DNA of 64,000 nucleotides from Mycolicibacterium sp. TY81 (GTDB taxonomy: Bacteria > Actinomycetota > Actinomycetes > Mycobacteriales > Mycobacteriaceae). Positions 26,219 through 35,104 of the stretch are shown here, one piece after another. The DNA lies in contig NZ_AP023362.1 in the NCBI RefSeq assembly GCF_018326285.1, forward strand, positions 3,162,001-3,226,000. The letters are read 5' to 3'. The notes beneath the pieces were generated by a model. It was not told where the DNA came from, ran no database searches, and was given only the letters and a program-made list of their open reading frames with translations. Position 1 is the stretch's first letter. The number at the start of each line of letters is the position of its first letter. The position numbers and the translations under genes are program-made.

Positions 26219-27706
26219 ATGGCAGAAACAGCGGGATTTCTATACTCGGCGATGCTCACGGACAATCAGGTGCCGTTGCACGGCCTGGGCCCACGCACGC
26301 GCCTGGGCGGCTTGGATCGCGGTGCGCTGGGCGCTGCCGATGTTGCGGCACAGTCCGTTTCGGCCATGGCACCGTGCGGCGCCGCGGCGGCGATACCCCT
26401 GCTCGTTGCCGCGCAGGGCGGTCCGGTGGTGCTGAGCATGGCGATCGCGTTTGCGCTCGCACTCGTCGTGTCGTGGCTGGTCCGGGGATTCGCGCGGCGA
26501 GTACCTGCCGCCGGCTCGCTCTATACGTGCGCAGCAGTCGGGGTGGGGCCCCTGTCCGGCTTCGTCACGGCCGGTGCGCTGCTGCTCGGCTACCTCGGTA
26601 TCGGGATGTTCGCGGTCACCGAGACGTCGGCATTCTGGCTCCGGTTGGTGTCCGCGGTCGGGATGACGGCGCACGGCTGGATGGTCGCCGTTGCGGCCCT
26701 GGGGTTCGCGGCACTCAGCGGGGTGGTGCTGGTTCGCGGCATCCGGATCTCGGCCCGGGTCTCGTTGGTGACCGAGACCGTGGCGGTCCTGCTCGTGGTT
26801 GCGGTCGCGGTGTGGCTGCTCTGCCACGGTGACGAACGCCGACTGCATGACGCCGTGCTCGCGCACACCCCCGACCTCGGCCGCCTTGCCTCCGGTGTCG
26901 CGGTCGCGATGACCGCGTTCGTCGGTTTCGAGAGCGCGACCGTGCTGGCGGTCGAGACGCGGAACCCGCTGCGCACGGTGCCGGCGGCAGTCCGCGGTTC
27001 GCTGCTGGTCGGTGGTGCGGTCGTGTTGCTCGCGACCCTGGCCCAAGCCGAAACACTCAGCGGCACAACGCCCAACTCGTGGTTCCAGGCACTGAACGCC
27101 GATCCGGGTGGTCGCGCGTTGGTTCCCGCCATGTACCTGGCGGCGGCATTGTCGTTCTTCGCCTGCGCGTTGGCCTCCACGACGGCGGCGGCCCGGGTTC
27201 TCTTGTCGCTGGCGCGCGAAGGCGTCTTGCCGGCAGCACTGGGACATACCGATCTGCGCAGCAAGGCGCCGACGGTGGGAATCTGGCTGTGCACCGCGAC
27301 CGTCTTCGGTGTGCCTTTCGCCGTCAGTGCATTCGGCGCCGATGCGGAAGCCGTGTGCGGCTCACTCGTGGCCGGTGCCGTATGTGGTTTCCTGCTGGCG
27401 TATGCCGCGCTGGCCGGTGCGATGCCCGCGATGCTGCGGCGCCTCGGCGAGCCGAGCCGAGTGGCCTGGGTCGTCGGGCCGGCTTGCGCACTGGTACTGA
27501 CCGCGGTCCTGGCGGGGTTCTGGGGCCTGACCGTGACCGGCCCGCTCTGGGCCGGAGCGGTGACGTCCGCAGTCTGGATGGGGGCGTGGACCGCCATCGG
27601 TCTGCGCGTGCGTGCGAGGCGCCCGGACGCGTTCGCGTCGATGGGCGCACACGCCGGGACCGTCCGGTCGTCGGTGTGGCGAGGTTATCTGCGGGGCACA
27701 TCATGA
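26219..27706 (+). CDS. APC-family amino-acid/amine transporter
   Basis: About 495 residues with twelve hydrophobic segments. The first has the APC pattern (GALGAADVAAQSVSAMAPCG) and the helix-6 region reads AMTAFVGFESATVLAVETRN, typical of APC permeases such as the YfnA/ethanolamine-like branch. The substrate is unknown. ATG 26219 lacks a good ribosome site; the in-frame ATG 26252 is an alternative start. The stop overlaps the start of an IclR-type regulator gene (ATGA), which links the two. Confidence 0.78.
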   Translation: MAETAGFLYSAMLTDNQVPLHGLGPRTRLGGLDRGALGAADVAAQSVSAMAPCGAAAAIPLLVAAQGGPVVLSMAIAFALALVVSWLVRGFARRVPAAGSLYTCAAVGVGPLSGFVTAGALLLGYLGIGMFAVTETSAFWLRLVSAVGMTAHGWMVAVAALGFAALSGVVLVRGIRISARVSLVTETVAVLLVVAVAVWLLCHGDERRLHDAVLAHTPDLGRLASGVAVAMTAFVGFESATVLAVETRNPLRTVPAAVRGSLLVGGAVVLLATLAQAETLSGTTPNSWFQALNADPGGRALVPAMYLAAALSFFACALASTTAAARVLLSLAREGVLPAALGHTDLRSKAPTVGIWLCTATVFGVPFAVSAFGADAEAVCGSLVAGAVCGFLLAYAALAGAMPAMLRRLGEPSRVAWVVGPACALVLTAVLAGFWGLTVTGPLWAGAVTSAVWMGAWTAIGLRVRARRPDAFASMGAHAGTVRSSVWRGYLRGTS

Positions 27707-28368
27707 CCCGAGCACTGCGCCCCGACGCCGGGTCGCGTTCGGCGCTCGCCGCGCTGTCCATCATCGAGGAGGTGGCGGCTGCGGGGCCCGGGATCACGGC
27801 ACTGGAGATCACTCACCGGCTGCGGATGTCACGGTCCTCGGCATACCGATTGCTCGCTGTCCTGGTGGACAGCGAATACCTGGTGCGCACCCCGGATTTG
27901 GGCGGGTTCGCCCTCGGCCGGCGGATCGACCGATTGGTCGGCATCCCCTCCACTCCGGCGGACCGGTTACGCGAAGCAGTCGACGCCGTGCGAGCCGAAG
28001 CACGATTCGGCATTCATCTGGTCCTGCACCGGTCCACGGGGCGGCCGGCGTTGGAGCTGTTCGACATCGACCCGGATTTTCCACTGTCGGATCCGGCCCG
28101 GGTCATCGCTGAACCGGAATGCTCGGCCATCGGACGGATCGTCGCCGCAGACGCCCGCGGTGAACGCCCCGCATTTTCGACCCAGCGCGGGATTCTGGTG
28201 CCCGGACATGGCTGCCTGGCTCTCCCGATCCGCAGCGCCGACGACAGTCTCGTCGCCGTCTTGGCAGCCTCGGCGCCCTCGCACCGCGTCGCGGACACCG
28301 ATACGTTGCTGGCGTTTCTCACGCCCCACGCGCGGGCGGTGGCGCAAGCGTGCACGACGTCGGGTTGA
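27703..28368 (+). CDS. IclR-type transcriptional regulator
   Basis: 221 residues. The N-terminal winged helix (ALAALSIIEEVAAAGPGITA, then LEITHRLRMSRSSAYRLLAV) matches IclR proteins, and the C-terminal part resembles a shortened IclR effector domain ending in LLAFLTPHARAVAQACTT. It starts inside the stop of the transporter gene and probably regulates it. It ends 16 bases before the convergent TetR gene. Confidence 0.75.
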   Translation: MTRALRPDAGSRSALAALSIIEEVAAAGPGITALEITHRLRMSRSSAYRLLAVLVDSEYLVRTPDLGGFALGRRIDRLVGIPSTPADRLREAVDAVRAEARFGIHLVLHRSTGRPALELFDIDPDFPLSDPARVIAEPECSAIGRIVAADARGERPAFSTQRGILVPGHGCLALPIRSADDSLVAVLAASAPSHRVADTDTLLAFLTPHARAVAQACTTSG

Positions 28369-28384
28369 CGCCCGCGTTGCGGCA

Positions 28385-29005
28385 CTACGGTTTCGGCGTT
28401 GACGCGATCGGCAGGAGGTTTTGCCGCGCGAATTGTTCGACCTGTTCATAGGTCTCCAATGGCGCCAGCACCGCAGGCGTGAGCAGGATCGAATGGGTGA
28501 TGCGGACGAGGATTTCGGCTCGTGCGAGCAGTTCGGGTTCCGGGACTGCCGCCACGTCAGGGCCACGGAGCACTTCGGCGGTCGCCGCGACGGCCCCGGC
28601 CAGCAGCGGTGAGGCTTCGAGGGTCAGTCGAGGCAGCACGGTGTCGGGCTCGATGTCCAGAAGCCGGTTCCAGACCGCGTTCGTGCGCACCGTCTCGATC
28701 GTCGTGGCAAAACTGTGGACCACGCGATCCGCGAAATTGTCCGCACGCGCCGCCGCGGCGCGCACCGCTTCGAACAGCTTCTGGGATTCGCGGATGAGCA
28801 CCGCCGAGACGATCTCGTTCTTCCCGCCGACCCGTCGGTAGATCGTGACACGGCCGAGCCCCGCGCGTTGAGCGATTTCATCGACGGTCGCCCGCCGGAT
28901 CCCGATCTTGGCGAAGACGTCCAACGCGGCATCGAGGATCTCTTCGACACCCTCATCACGGGCCGTGTCGAGCGCGAAAAGATCGGTGTGCACGCACCTG
29001 ACCAT
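28385..29005 (-). CDS. TetR-family regulator A of the lipid-oxidation locus
   Basis: 206 residues. The N-terminal helix-turn-helix is VDEIAQRAGLGRVTIYRRVG; the C-terminal domain is the usual unconserved ligand-binding helix bundle. I prefer ATG 29005 over longer readings, since these would run through the palindromic element at 29023. It is divergent from the hydrolase-reductase-monooxygenase operon, the expected target. Confidence 0.82.
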   Translation of the reverse strand: MVRCVHTDLFALDTARDEGVEEILDAALDVFAKIGIRRATVDEIAQRAGLGRVTIYRRVGGKNEIVSAVLIRESQKLFEAVRAAAARADNFADRVVHSFATTIETVRTNAVWNRLLDIEPDTVLPRLTLEASPLLAGAVAATAEVLRGPDVAAVPEPELLARAEILVRITHSILLTPAVLAPLETYEQVEQFARQNLLPIASTPKP

Positions 29006-29022
29006 AGTCGACGCTGCAACAT

Positions 29023-29058
29023 TGAAACAATTGTATGTAGTATGTTTCACTGTAGCAC
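29023..29058. promoter_or_regulatory. Shared operator element, copy 1
   Basis: TGAAACA (29023-29029) and TGTTTCA (29043-29049) form a 7-bp inverted repeat. The 36-nt stretch aligns without gaps to 35004-35039, with 26 identical bases, including the first nine. It lies in the divergent promoter between TetR regulator A and the lipid operon. Confidence 0.65.
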
Positions 29059-29087
29059 GAAGGACTCAGAGCCGAGGAAGGCGTGTG

Positions 29088-29984
29088 ATGGCGAGCAGAA
29101 AACCGGGACGAGTGGTGCGCGAGTACAACGACGAGGCACTGGCGATCAACGCCCGCCGCGTCCACTTCGATTGGTCCGGCGTCCCGTTGGAGTACATCCC
29201 GGGCGAGGCCTATGCCACTCATTTCTGGAACGTGATGCACCTGGTTCTGCCTGAAGGCGAGCGGGCCATGGCCGACGTCTTCAGTCAGGCCCTGCCATAC
29301 ATCGACGACGAGCGCCTCAAAGAGGAAGTCATCGGATTCGTCGGACAGGAAGCGACGCACGCGGCGTCGCACGAGGGCTTCCGCAACTACCTGCGCGCAC
29401 ACGGTGTCGACGTCGGTGTGGTCCTGCGTCGCATCGAGTTCGCGGTAGAGAAGATTTTCGGTGACCACGGGATCACCGGCCCCGCGCGCAAGGCGTGGCT
29501 GAGCGAGCGCCTCGGGGTCTACGCGGCGGCAGAGCATTTCACCGCCGTCATCGGCGAATGGCTGTTGGACAACGAGGCCTTCGATCGCGCCGGCATCGAC
29601 CCGACGATGCTCGACTTGCTGCGATGGCACGGCGCTGAAGAACTCGAACATCGCAATGTCGCGTTCGATGCCTACCAGTACGTCGACGGTGGCTATGCCC
29701 GCCGTGCGCGCACGGCCCTCATCGCATGTTCGGGCCTTGCGCTGCTCTGGTTTTCGACGGCATCGCATCTGTACCGCAACGACGCGACGGTGCAGCGTCG
29801 CCGTCCGTGGCCCCTCGAGTACATCCGCGCCGCCCATCATGGATTGGTGCCGGGGGTGTCCTTCCTGTTCTCGCAGATGTACTACTACCTACGACCGGGT
29901 TTTCACCCGTCGACGATGGGCGACATCAGCAAGGCAGTGCAGTACCTGGCGGTATCGCCCGCGGCGCAGGCGGCACACGCATGA
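29088..29984 (+). CDS. Predicted metal-dependent hydrolase (PF10118 type)
   Basis: 298 residues, mainly helical. Metal ligands are expected at GQEATHAASHEGF, AAEHFTAVIGEW and HGAEELEHRNVAFD, a pattern of repeated ExxH motifs as in ferritin-like diiron proteins. The family is annotated as a metal-dependent hydrolase, but the motifs would also suit a diiron oxygenase. It is first in an operon with a PDR-type reductase that could supply it with electrons. The ATG at 29088 follows GAGGAAGG; a GTG three bases earlier is possible. Confidence 0.78.
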   Translation: MASRKPGRVVREYNDEALAINARRVHFDWSGVPLEYIPGEAYATHFWNVMHLVLPEGERAMADVFSQALPYIDDERLKEEVIGFVGQEATHAASHEGFRNYLRAHGVDVGVVLRRIEFAVEKIFGDHGITGPARKAWLSERLGVYAAAEHFTAVIGEWLLDNEAFDRAGIDPTMLDLLRWHGAEELEHRNVAFDAYQYVDGGYARRARTALIACSGLALLWFSTASHLYRNDATVQRRRPWPLEYIRAAHHGLVPGVSFLFSQMYYYLRPGFHPSTMGDISKAVQYLAVSPAAQAAHA

Positions 29985-31063
29985 ACGAGCTACTCGATCA
30001 GCCGACATCTGTCGATGAACCGACGCCAGCGCTCAGGGCCATGGCGCAGTTGGCCCGCGGCTATTCGCGGTTGTTCACCGAGAGCCGGATCGCGGACCGC
30101 TTGTCACCGGGCCGTCCGGTACGCCGGGCCGGATACGACGCGCGGCTCGAAGTTGTTGCGGCGGAACGCGTAGCCGACGACGTCGTCAGCCTGACCTTGA
30201 GCCGGGCCGACCGTTCACCGCTCCCGCGCTGGACGCCGGGCGCGCACATCGACGTGTTCACCCCGGCCGGCCGGCAACGGCACTACTCGCTGGTCGGTGA
30301 CCAATTCGACCCCCTCCACTATCGAATCGCCGTGCGGCGGATCCCCGACGGCTCGGGTTCGGCCGAGCTGCACCGCGTCCGGGTCGGCGACACGCTGCGT
30401 ATCCGGGGTCCCCGCAACGCGTTCAGCCTGGCCCCCGCTGACGAGTACGTGTTCATCGCCGGCGGGATCGGCATCACGCCGATCCTGCCGATGGTGCGTG
30501 CGGCGGCATCCGGCCCGGTCCCCTGGCGCCTGGTGTACACCGGGCGTTCGCGCGCATCGATGCCCTTCATCGACGAGCTCACCGAGCTCGGGCACGACCG
30601 GGTGCTCATCCGGCCCGACGACCATTACGGCACACCGGATCTGGCCGAATTGTGTACGGCCGCTTCATCCCGCGCGGCGTTCTATGTGTGTGGCCCTCCC
30701 GCCATGATCGAACGGGCTCGCGATGTCGCCGCCGCGACCGCGCCGGGCCGTACCGCAGAATTCCACAGCGAACGTTTCACCGCCGCACCGATCGTCGACG
30801 GCAGAGCGTTCACCGTGCAGCTCACCGAATCTGGGCTCACTGTCGACGTGGCCGCCGACGAGTCGGTCCTCGCTGCGATCCGCCGGGTCAAACCGGACGT
30901 GCAGTATTCGTGCCAGCAGGGTTTCTGTGGCGCTTGCCGCGTGCGACTGGTGGACGGCGTTGTCGAGCACCGAGATCGGGTGCTGACGCCCGACCAGCAC
31001 GGCGACTCGATGATGATCTGCGTTTCCCGCGCCCAGGGTGACTCGATCTCCGTCGCGCTCTAG
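29981..31063 (+). CDS. Flavin/NADPH/[2Fe-2S] oxidoreductase (PDR-type reductase)
   Basis: 360 residues. From the N-terminus: flavin-binding barrel with RHYSL, NAD(P)-binding domain with GGIGITP and YVCGPPAM, and a C-terminal plant-type [2Fe-2S] domain with cysteines in SCQQGFCGACRV and a fourth in MMICVS. This order is that of phthalate dioxygenase reductase-like proteins. It feeds electrons to an oxygenase, most likely the metal protein whose gene it overlaps by four bases (ATGA). Confidence 0.88.
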   Translation: MNELLDQPTSVDEPTPALRAMAQLARGYSRLFTESRIADRLSPGRPVRRAGYDARLEVVAAERVADDVVSLTLSRADRSPLPRWTPGAHIDVFTPAGRQRHYSLVGDQFDPLHYRIAVRRIPDGSGSAELHRVRVGDTLRIRGPRNAFSLAPADEYVFIAGGIGITPILPMVRAAASGPVPWRLVYTGRSRASMPFIDELTELGHDRVLIRPDDHYGTPDLAELCTAASSRAAFYVCGPPAMIERARDVAAATAPGRTAEFHSERFTAAPIVDGRAFTVQLTESGLTVDVAADESVLAAIRRVKPDVQYSCQQGFCGACRVRLVDGVVEHRDRVLTPDQHGDSMMICVSRAQGDSISVAL

Positions 31064-31094
31064 CCAGCCACCGGCACTCAGCAAGGACACACCC

Positions 31095-32612
31095 ATGACC
31101 AAACCCACTCCCACACATGTCCATACCGCGATCATCGGTGCCGGCTTCGGCGGGATCGGCGCGGCGATGCGACTCAAGGATTCCGGCGACGACGACTTTC
31201 TCGTATTCGAACGAGCCAGCGACATCGGCGGAACGTGGCAGGCGAACACCTATCCGGGAGCGCAGTGCGACATCCCGTCGGTGCTGTACTCGTACTCGTT
31301 TGCCCCGAACCCGGATTGGACGCGCCTGTATCCGCTCCAGCGAGAACTGAAGGCCTACATCGAAAGATGTGTCGATGACAGCGGCATCCGGTCGCACATT
31401 CGGCTGGGGCACGACGTCACCGACGCCTCATGGGACGACCTGGCCCAGGTGTGGCAGATCATCGCAGGTGGCCAACATTTCACCGCCACCGTGGTGGTCC
31501 TCGCCACCGGACCATTCAGTGAGCCCTCGATTCCGAATCTTCCGGGCCTCGAAGACTTCTCGGGTCCGGCCTTTCACTCGGCGGGCTGGCGTCATGACGT
31601 CGACCTGCGCGGAAAGGCGGTCGGTGTCATCGGCACCGGCGCTTCGGCCGTGCAGTTCATCCCCCGGATTCAGCCTGACGCCGCCGAACTGGTTGTGTTT
31701 CAACGAACTCCGACGTGGATCTTGCCCCATCCGGACCGCCCGGTCGGGCCCGCGGTGCGTTCGGTGTTCCGCACGGCCCCGCTCGTCCAGCGCGCAGCCC
31801 GTTCGGCGGTCAGCCTCGTCCAGGAAGCGATGGTGCCCGGCCTGGTCCATCTCCCGGCGCTGCTCCAGCCGATGGCGGCCGTCGGCACGTGGCATCTCCG
31901 CAGGCAGGTCCGCGACGAGAACCTGCGGGAAAAGCTGACACCGAGGTATGCGTTCGGATGCAAACGACCGACGTTCTCCAACACCTATTACCCCGCGCTG
32001 GCCGCGGACAACACCGTCGTGGAAACCGCCGCGATCCGGCGGGTCACCAGAGACGGGATCGAAACCGCCGACGGGCACCACCATCGCCTCGACGCCATTG
32101 TTTTCGGAACCGGGTTCAAACTGGCCCATAACGACGGATTCACCCGCATCCACGGCCGAGATGGCCGCAGCCTCGCGGAGGTGTGGACCGGCGGAGAGAT
32201 GAAAGCGCACTTGGGCACCGTCATTCCGGGCTTTCCGAATCTGTTCATGATCCTCGGCCCGAACTCGGTGGTGTACACGTCGCAGATCGTGACGATCGAG
32301 GCACAGCTCGACTTCGTACTCGACGCCATCGCGCAGATGCAGCGCCGTCAGATCCGCAGTATCGAGGTCTCGAACGAAACCCTCGACAATTTTGTCGCGC
32401 ACGTCGACCGGCGTCTTGCGCACTCGGTGTGGAACTCCGGTGGTTGTCACAGCTACTACTTGAGTCCGTCTGGCCGCAACTTCACCTTCTGGCCTGGCTT
32501 CGTCTTCACATTCCGACGCCAGATGCGCCGAATTCGCCTCGCGGAGTTCGATATCCGTTACGCGACCGTGCCGCCCGAATCCGACCGCGCCGAGTTGGTG
32601 GTCGGACGATGA
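31095..32612 (+). CDS. Flavin-containing monooxygenase, Baeyer-Villiger type (MymA-like)
   Basis: 505 residues. The FAD fingerprint IIGAGFGGIGAAMRL is near the N-terminus. The Baeyer-Villiger fingerprint FSGPAFHSAGW (F-x-G-x3-H-x3-W) and the second Rossmann motif GVIGTGASAVQFIP follow. ATG 31095 has GCAAGGAC upstream. Such enzymes convert ketones to esters or oxidise sulfur and nitrogen with NADPH. Its company (SDR, ligase, reductase) resembles the M. tuberculosis mymA operon, although no VirS-type AraC gene is present here. Confidence 0.88.
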   Translation: MTKPTPTHVHTAIIGAGFGGIGAAMRLKDSGDDDFLVFERASDIGGTWQANTYPGAQCDIPSVLYSYSFAPNPDWTRLYPLQRELKAYIERCVDDSGIRSHIRLGHDVTDASWDDLAQVWQIIAGGQHFTATVVVLATGPFSEPSIPNLPGLEDFSGPAFHSAGWRHDVDLRGKAVGVIGTGASAVQFIPRIQPDAAELVVFQRTPTWILPHPDRPVGPAVRSVFRTAPLVQRAARSAVSLVQEAMVPGLVHLPALLQPMAAVGTWHLRRQVRDENLREKLTPRYAFGCKRPTFSNTYYPALAADNTVVETAAIRRVTRDGIETADGHHHRLDAIVFGTGFKLAHNDGFTRIHGRDGRSLAEVWTGGEMKAHLGTVIPGFPNLFMILGPNSVVYTSQIVTIEAQLDFVLDAIAQMQRRQIRSIEVSNETLDNFVAHVDRRLAHSVWNSGGCHSYYLSPSGRNFTFWPGFVFTFRRQMRRIRLAEFDIRYATVPPESDRAELVVGR

Positions 32613-33448
32613 CCGCACGTGCAGCGATGCCCCTTTCCGGTGCAGTGGTTTTCATCACCGGCGCGGCACAGGGCATCGGGTTCGAAGCGGCCTCCCGTTT
32701 CGTGGCGGCCGGATCCCGAGTGGTCCTCGTCGACGTCGACGAAGAGAAGCTCGGGAAAGCCCAGGAGCAGCTGGGGATGGACACCATCGGCATCGTCGCC
32801 GATGTGCGCGATGCCGCCGCGTTGGCCGCCGCGGCCGAGCAGGCAGTGCACACCTGGGGACGCATCGATGTAGTGGTTGCCAACGCGGGCGTCACACCGC
32901 CGCCGGCAACCCTGCGCACCATCGAACCCGATGCGTTCCAACGGGTTATCGACATCAATCTGCTCGGCGCGGTGCACACCGTGCGCGCGACCACCGAGCA
33001 CATCATCTCCAGTAGCGGACACATTCAGCTGATCGGGTCATGCGCCGCATTCGCACCGGGCATGGGCGGTGCGGCGTACATGATCAGCAAAGCCGGTGTC
33101 GAACAGCTCGGGCGAGCGTTGCGGATCGAGCTCGCCACCCACCAGGTGACGGTCGGAATCTCCTACTTCGGAATCGTCGACACGGCGCTGGCCCGCACCA
33201 CACTCGATGACGATCCGATGGGCCAACGCATCGGCGAACTGTTGCCCTGGCCATTGAACAAGCGCATCGACGCCGGTCACGCTGCCGCGAGCATTGTCGA
33301 CGCAGTCGGCCGGCGCCGAGCCAGCAGCACCATGCCGCGCGCATGGATCCCCTATGCCTGGCTTCGTGGTGTCATCAACGTGCTCCTCGATCAGCAACTC
33401 GCGGCCAACCAGACGGTGGCCGCCATCATCCGGCAACTGGAGCGCTAA
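32609..33448 (+). CDS. Short-chain dehydrogenase/reductase
   Basis: 279 residues. It has the NAD(P) site TGAAQGIG, the NAG strand (VVVANAGVTPPP), and the catalytic Ser-Tyr-Lys set (IGSCAAFAPGMGG, YMISK). The C-terminal extension (PRAWIPYAWLRGVINVLLDQ) is hydrophobic and typical of SDRs that act on membrane lipids, like SadH-type proteins. It overlaps the monooxygenase gene by four bases, so an alcohol/ketone step next to ester formation is likely. Confidence 0.87.
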   Translation: MTARAAMPLSGAVVFITGAAQGIGFEAASRFVAAGSRVVLVDVDEEKLGKAQEQLGMDTIGIVADVRDAAALAAAAEQAVHTWGRIDVVVANAGVTPPPATLRTIEPDAFQRVIDINLLGAVHTVRATTEHIISSSGHIQLIGSCAAFAPGMGGAAYMISKAGVEQLGRALRIELATHQVTVGISYFGIVDTALARTTLDDDPMGQRIGELLPWPLNKRIDAGHAAASIVDAVGRRRASSTMPRAWIPYAWLRGVINVLLDQQLAANQTVAAIIRQLER

Positions 33449-33526
33449 CACGCTGCCTCGCAGCGGAAGCCAGATCACCAACCCGCATCAGTCGAAAGAA
33501 CCGCCCTCCAGAAAAGAGATCACACG

Positions 33527-34216
33527 ATGGTCACCACCTCCGACGTGCACGGCCTGATCGCGACCGCCACGACATTCGCCCGGCGCCGGCTATCCGTGGC
33601 GGGGCGAGCCGATATCCCCGTGCCGGAGGTGCCGTCGCGCGAGCAGGCCGGCGGGCCGCCGCACGGGCCATCGCGGCCGGCCGATGCCGACGTTGCGACA
33701 CAGAATGATTCGTCGCAGTCGAAGGAATCGTTGCGCACCAGAATGGCCGAGTTGTTGGACCGCTCACTGGACCAGAGCACGGGCGAGACGCGGCTGGAGC
33801 TCTACGACCGTATCGTCGACCAGCTTGTTGCCGACGAGGCGAGGATTCTCCGTGCACTTTCGGACGGCACCACCTCTCCCCTGGTCAACGTCTATGCGCA
33901 GTCTCGGCGGTGGTCCTTGCCTCGAGCCGTCGTGACCAACACCTCGCTGATCGGCCGCACCGCGGGCGTGACGCTGCCGACCATGGTGCCGATCTACGTC
34001 GCGAACCTGTTGCGGCTCGGTCTGGTTGAAATCGGACCCCACGCAGACGGATCCGAGCCCGGCTACGAGGTGCTCATGGCCGAACCAAGCGTCAGGCGCG
34101 CAATCGCCGATGCGCAGGCGGCGCGGCAGTCCACTCGGGTGGAACGGCTCAGTCTGCGCCTGTCCGACCTGGGACGCGAGCTGTGGACGACAACGACGTG
34201 CGACAGTTCCCGGTAA
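33527..34216 (+). CDS. DUF4393 (Abi-alpha-like) protein
   Basis: 229 residues. After a variable, Pro-rich N-terminal ~70 residues comes the DUF4393 core: LVADEARILRALSDGTTSPL, NTSLIGRTAGVTLPTMVPIY and VANLLRLGLVEIG. Proteins with this domain were first named after an abortive-infection gene, but many sit in unrelated operons. It follows the SDR by 78 bases on the same strand and ends 16 bases before the convergent TetR gene. Function unknown. Confidence 0.65.
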   Translation: MVTTSDVHGLIATATTFARRRLSVAGRADIPVPEVPSREQAGGPPHGPSRPADADVATQNDSSQSKESLRTRMAELLDRSLDQSTGETRLELYDRIVDQLVADEARILRALSDGTTSPLVNVYAQSRRWSLPRAVVTNTSLIGRTAGVTLPTMVPIYVANLLRLGLVEIGPHADGSEPGYEVLMAEPSVRRAIADAQAARQSTRVERLSLRLSDLGRELWTTTTCDSSR

Positions 34217-34232
34217 GGCACAAATTCTCGAA

Positions 34233-34916
34233 CTACCTGGGCCACAATGCGTTCCGCCATAGGGCTGACACCGCGTCGATAGTGCGATCGAGGTGGGCGG
34301 ATTGCGCACCGACACCCGCGGGTGCACTGCCGGCGACCGTCGCGGTGGTCAGGACACGCACCAGAGCAGGGAGGTCGGTCGAGATCGGTTGGGCGCCTTG
34401 ATGTACCTCGGCCGACACAATCTCCACGATGCGGCGAGTAATCGCGTCCTCCACGGCGGCGACGATCTCGGCGATCTCCGGTTCGTAGCCTGACGATGCG
34501 CGACACGAGGCCCACACCGGGTCGTCGGCAGCCAGGGCGGCACGGATACCGGCGATGACCCGTGCGACCAATGCCGGAGTGGACTCCCCCGGTGTCCGCA
34601 ACGCAAACGACTTATCGAGCATCGCGGCAGTGGTGCGTCCGTGCAGCAGTTCCGCCAGGGCGGAGTACTTGGATTCGAAATAGAAATAGAACGCGGTTCG
34701 CGTGACACCGGCCTGCCGAGTGATCGCCTGTACTGAAACCTCCGTAATCGGGTTTCGATCCAGCAATTCGCGTAGCGCTGTCAAGATCGCCGTACGGGCG
34801 TGATCACCACGGTTGGTGATCGTCGTTCGGTCACGACCGGTGGTGCTCGGACTGTCGGTGGCAGTCGGGCGCGCCTGGCAGCACGTGCCGTTCGGTTGAC
34901 GTCGAGTTGCCAACAT
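34233..34916 (-). CDS. TetR-family regulator B of the lipid-oxidation locus
   Basis: 227 residues. The helix-turn-helix (VQAITRQAGVTRTAFYFYFE) matches the EthR-like mycobacterial TetR branch. ATG 34916 has AAAAGGAGAG upstream, which decides the start. It is divergent from the fadD-fadE operon across 188 bases that contain the second copy of the shared element. Confidence 0.83.
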   Translation of the reverse strand: MLATRRQPNGTCCQARPTATDSPSTTGRDRTTITNRGDHARTAILTALRELLDRNPITEVSVQAITRQAGVTRTAFYFYFESKYSALAELLHGRTTAAMLDKSFALRTPGESTPALVARVIAGIRAALAADDPVWASCRASSGYEPEIAEIVAAVEDAITRRIVEIVSAEVHQGAQPISTDLPALVRVLTTATVAGSAPAGVGAQSAHLDRTIDAVSALWRNALWPR

Positions 34917-35003
34917 CACGGCTCTCCTTTTGTCGGGCAAGGTATTTCACTGAACACAGCGGGCACCGGACGACGTGCGTGAGACCTCTCCATCGCCCAC
35001 GAT

Positions 35004-35039
35004 TGAAACAATCATACGCAATATGTTCTACTGTTTCAG
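35004..35039. promoter_or_regulatory. Shared operator element, copy 2
   Basis: It begins with TGAAACAAT and contains TATGTT and ACTGT at the same spacing as 29023-29058. A TGTTTCA arm occurs at 35032-35038. It lies between TetR regulator B and the fadD gene. Confidence 0.65.
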
Positions 35040-35104
35040 CCTGAGCCGTTGCGGCCGCACCCCCGGTCCGGACCCCGCACGGCACTGCTGCGAGAAGGGT
35101 TGTG

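Noticed and set aside
33527..34216. Phage-defence locus based on the Abi-alpha name
   Set aside because: No other defence gene, mobile element or compositional change surrounds it; neighbours are lipid enzymes.
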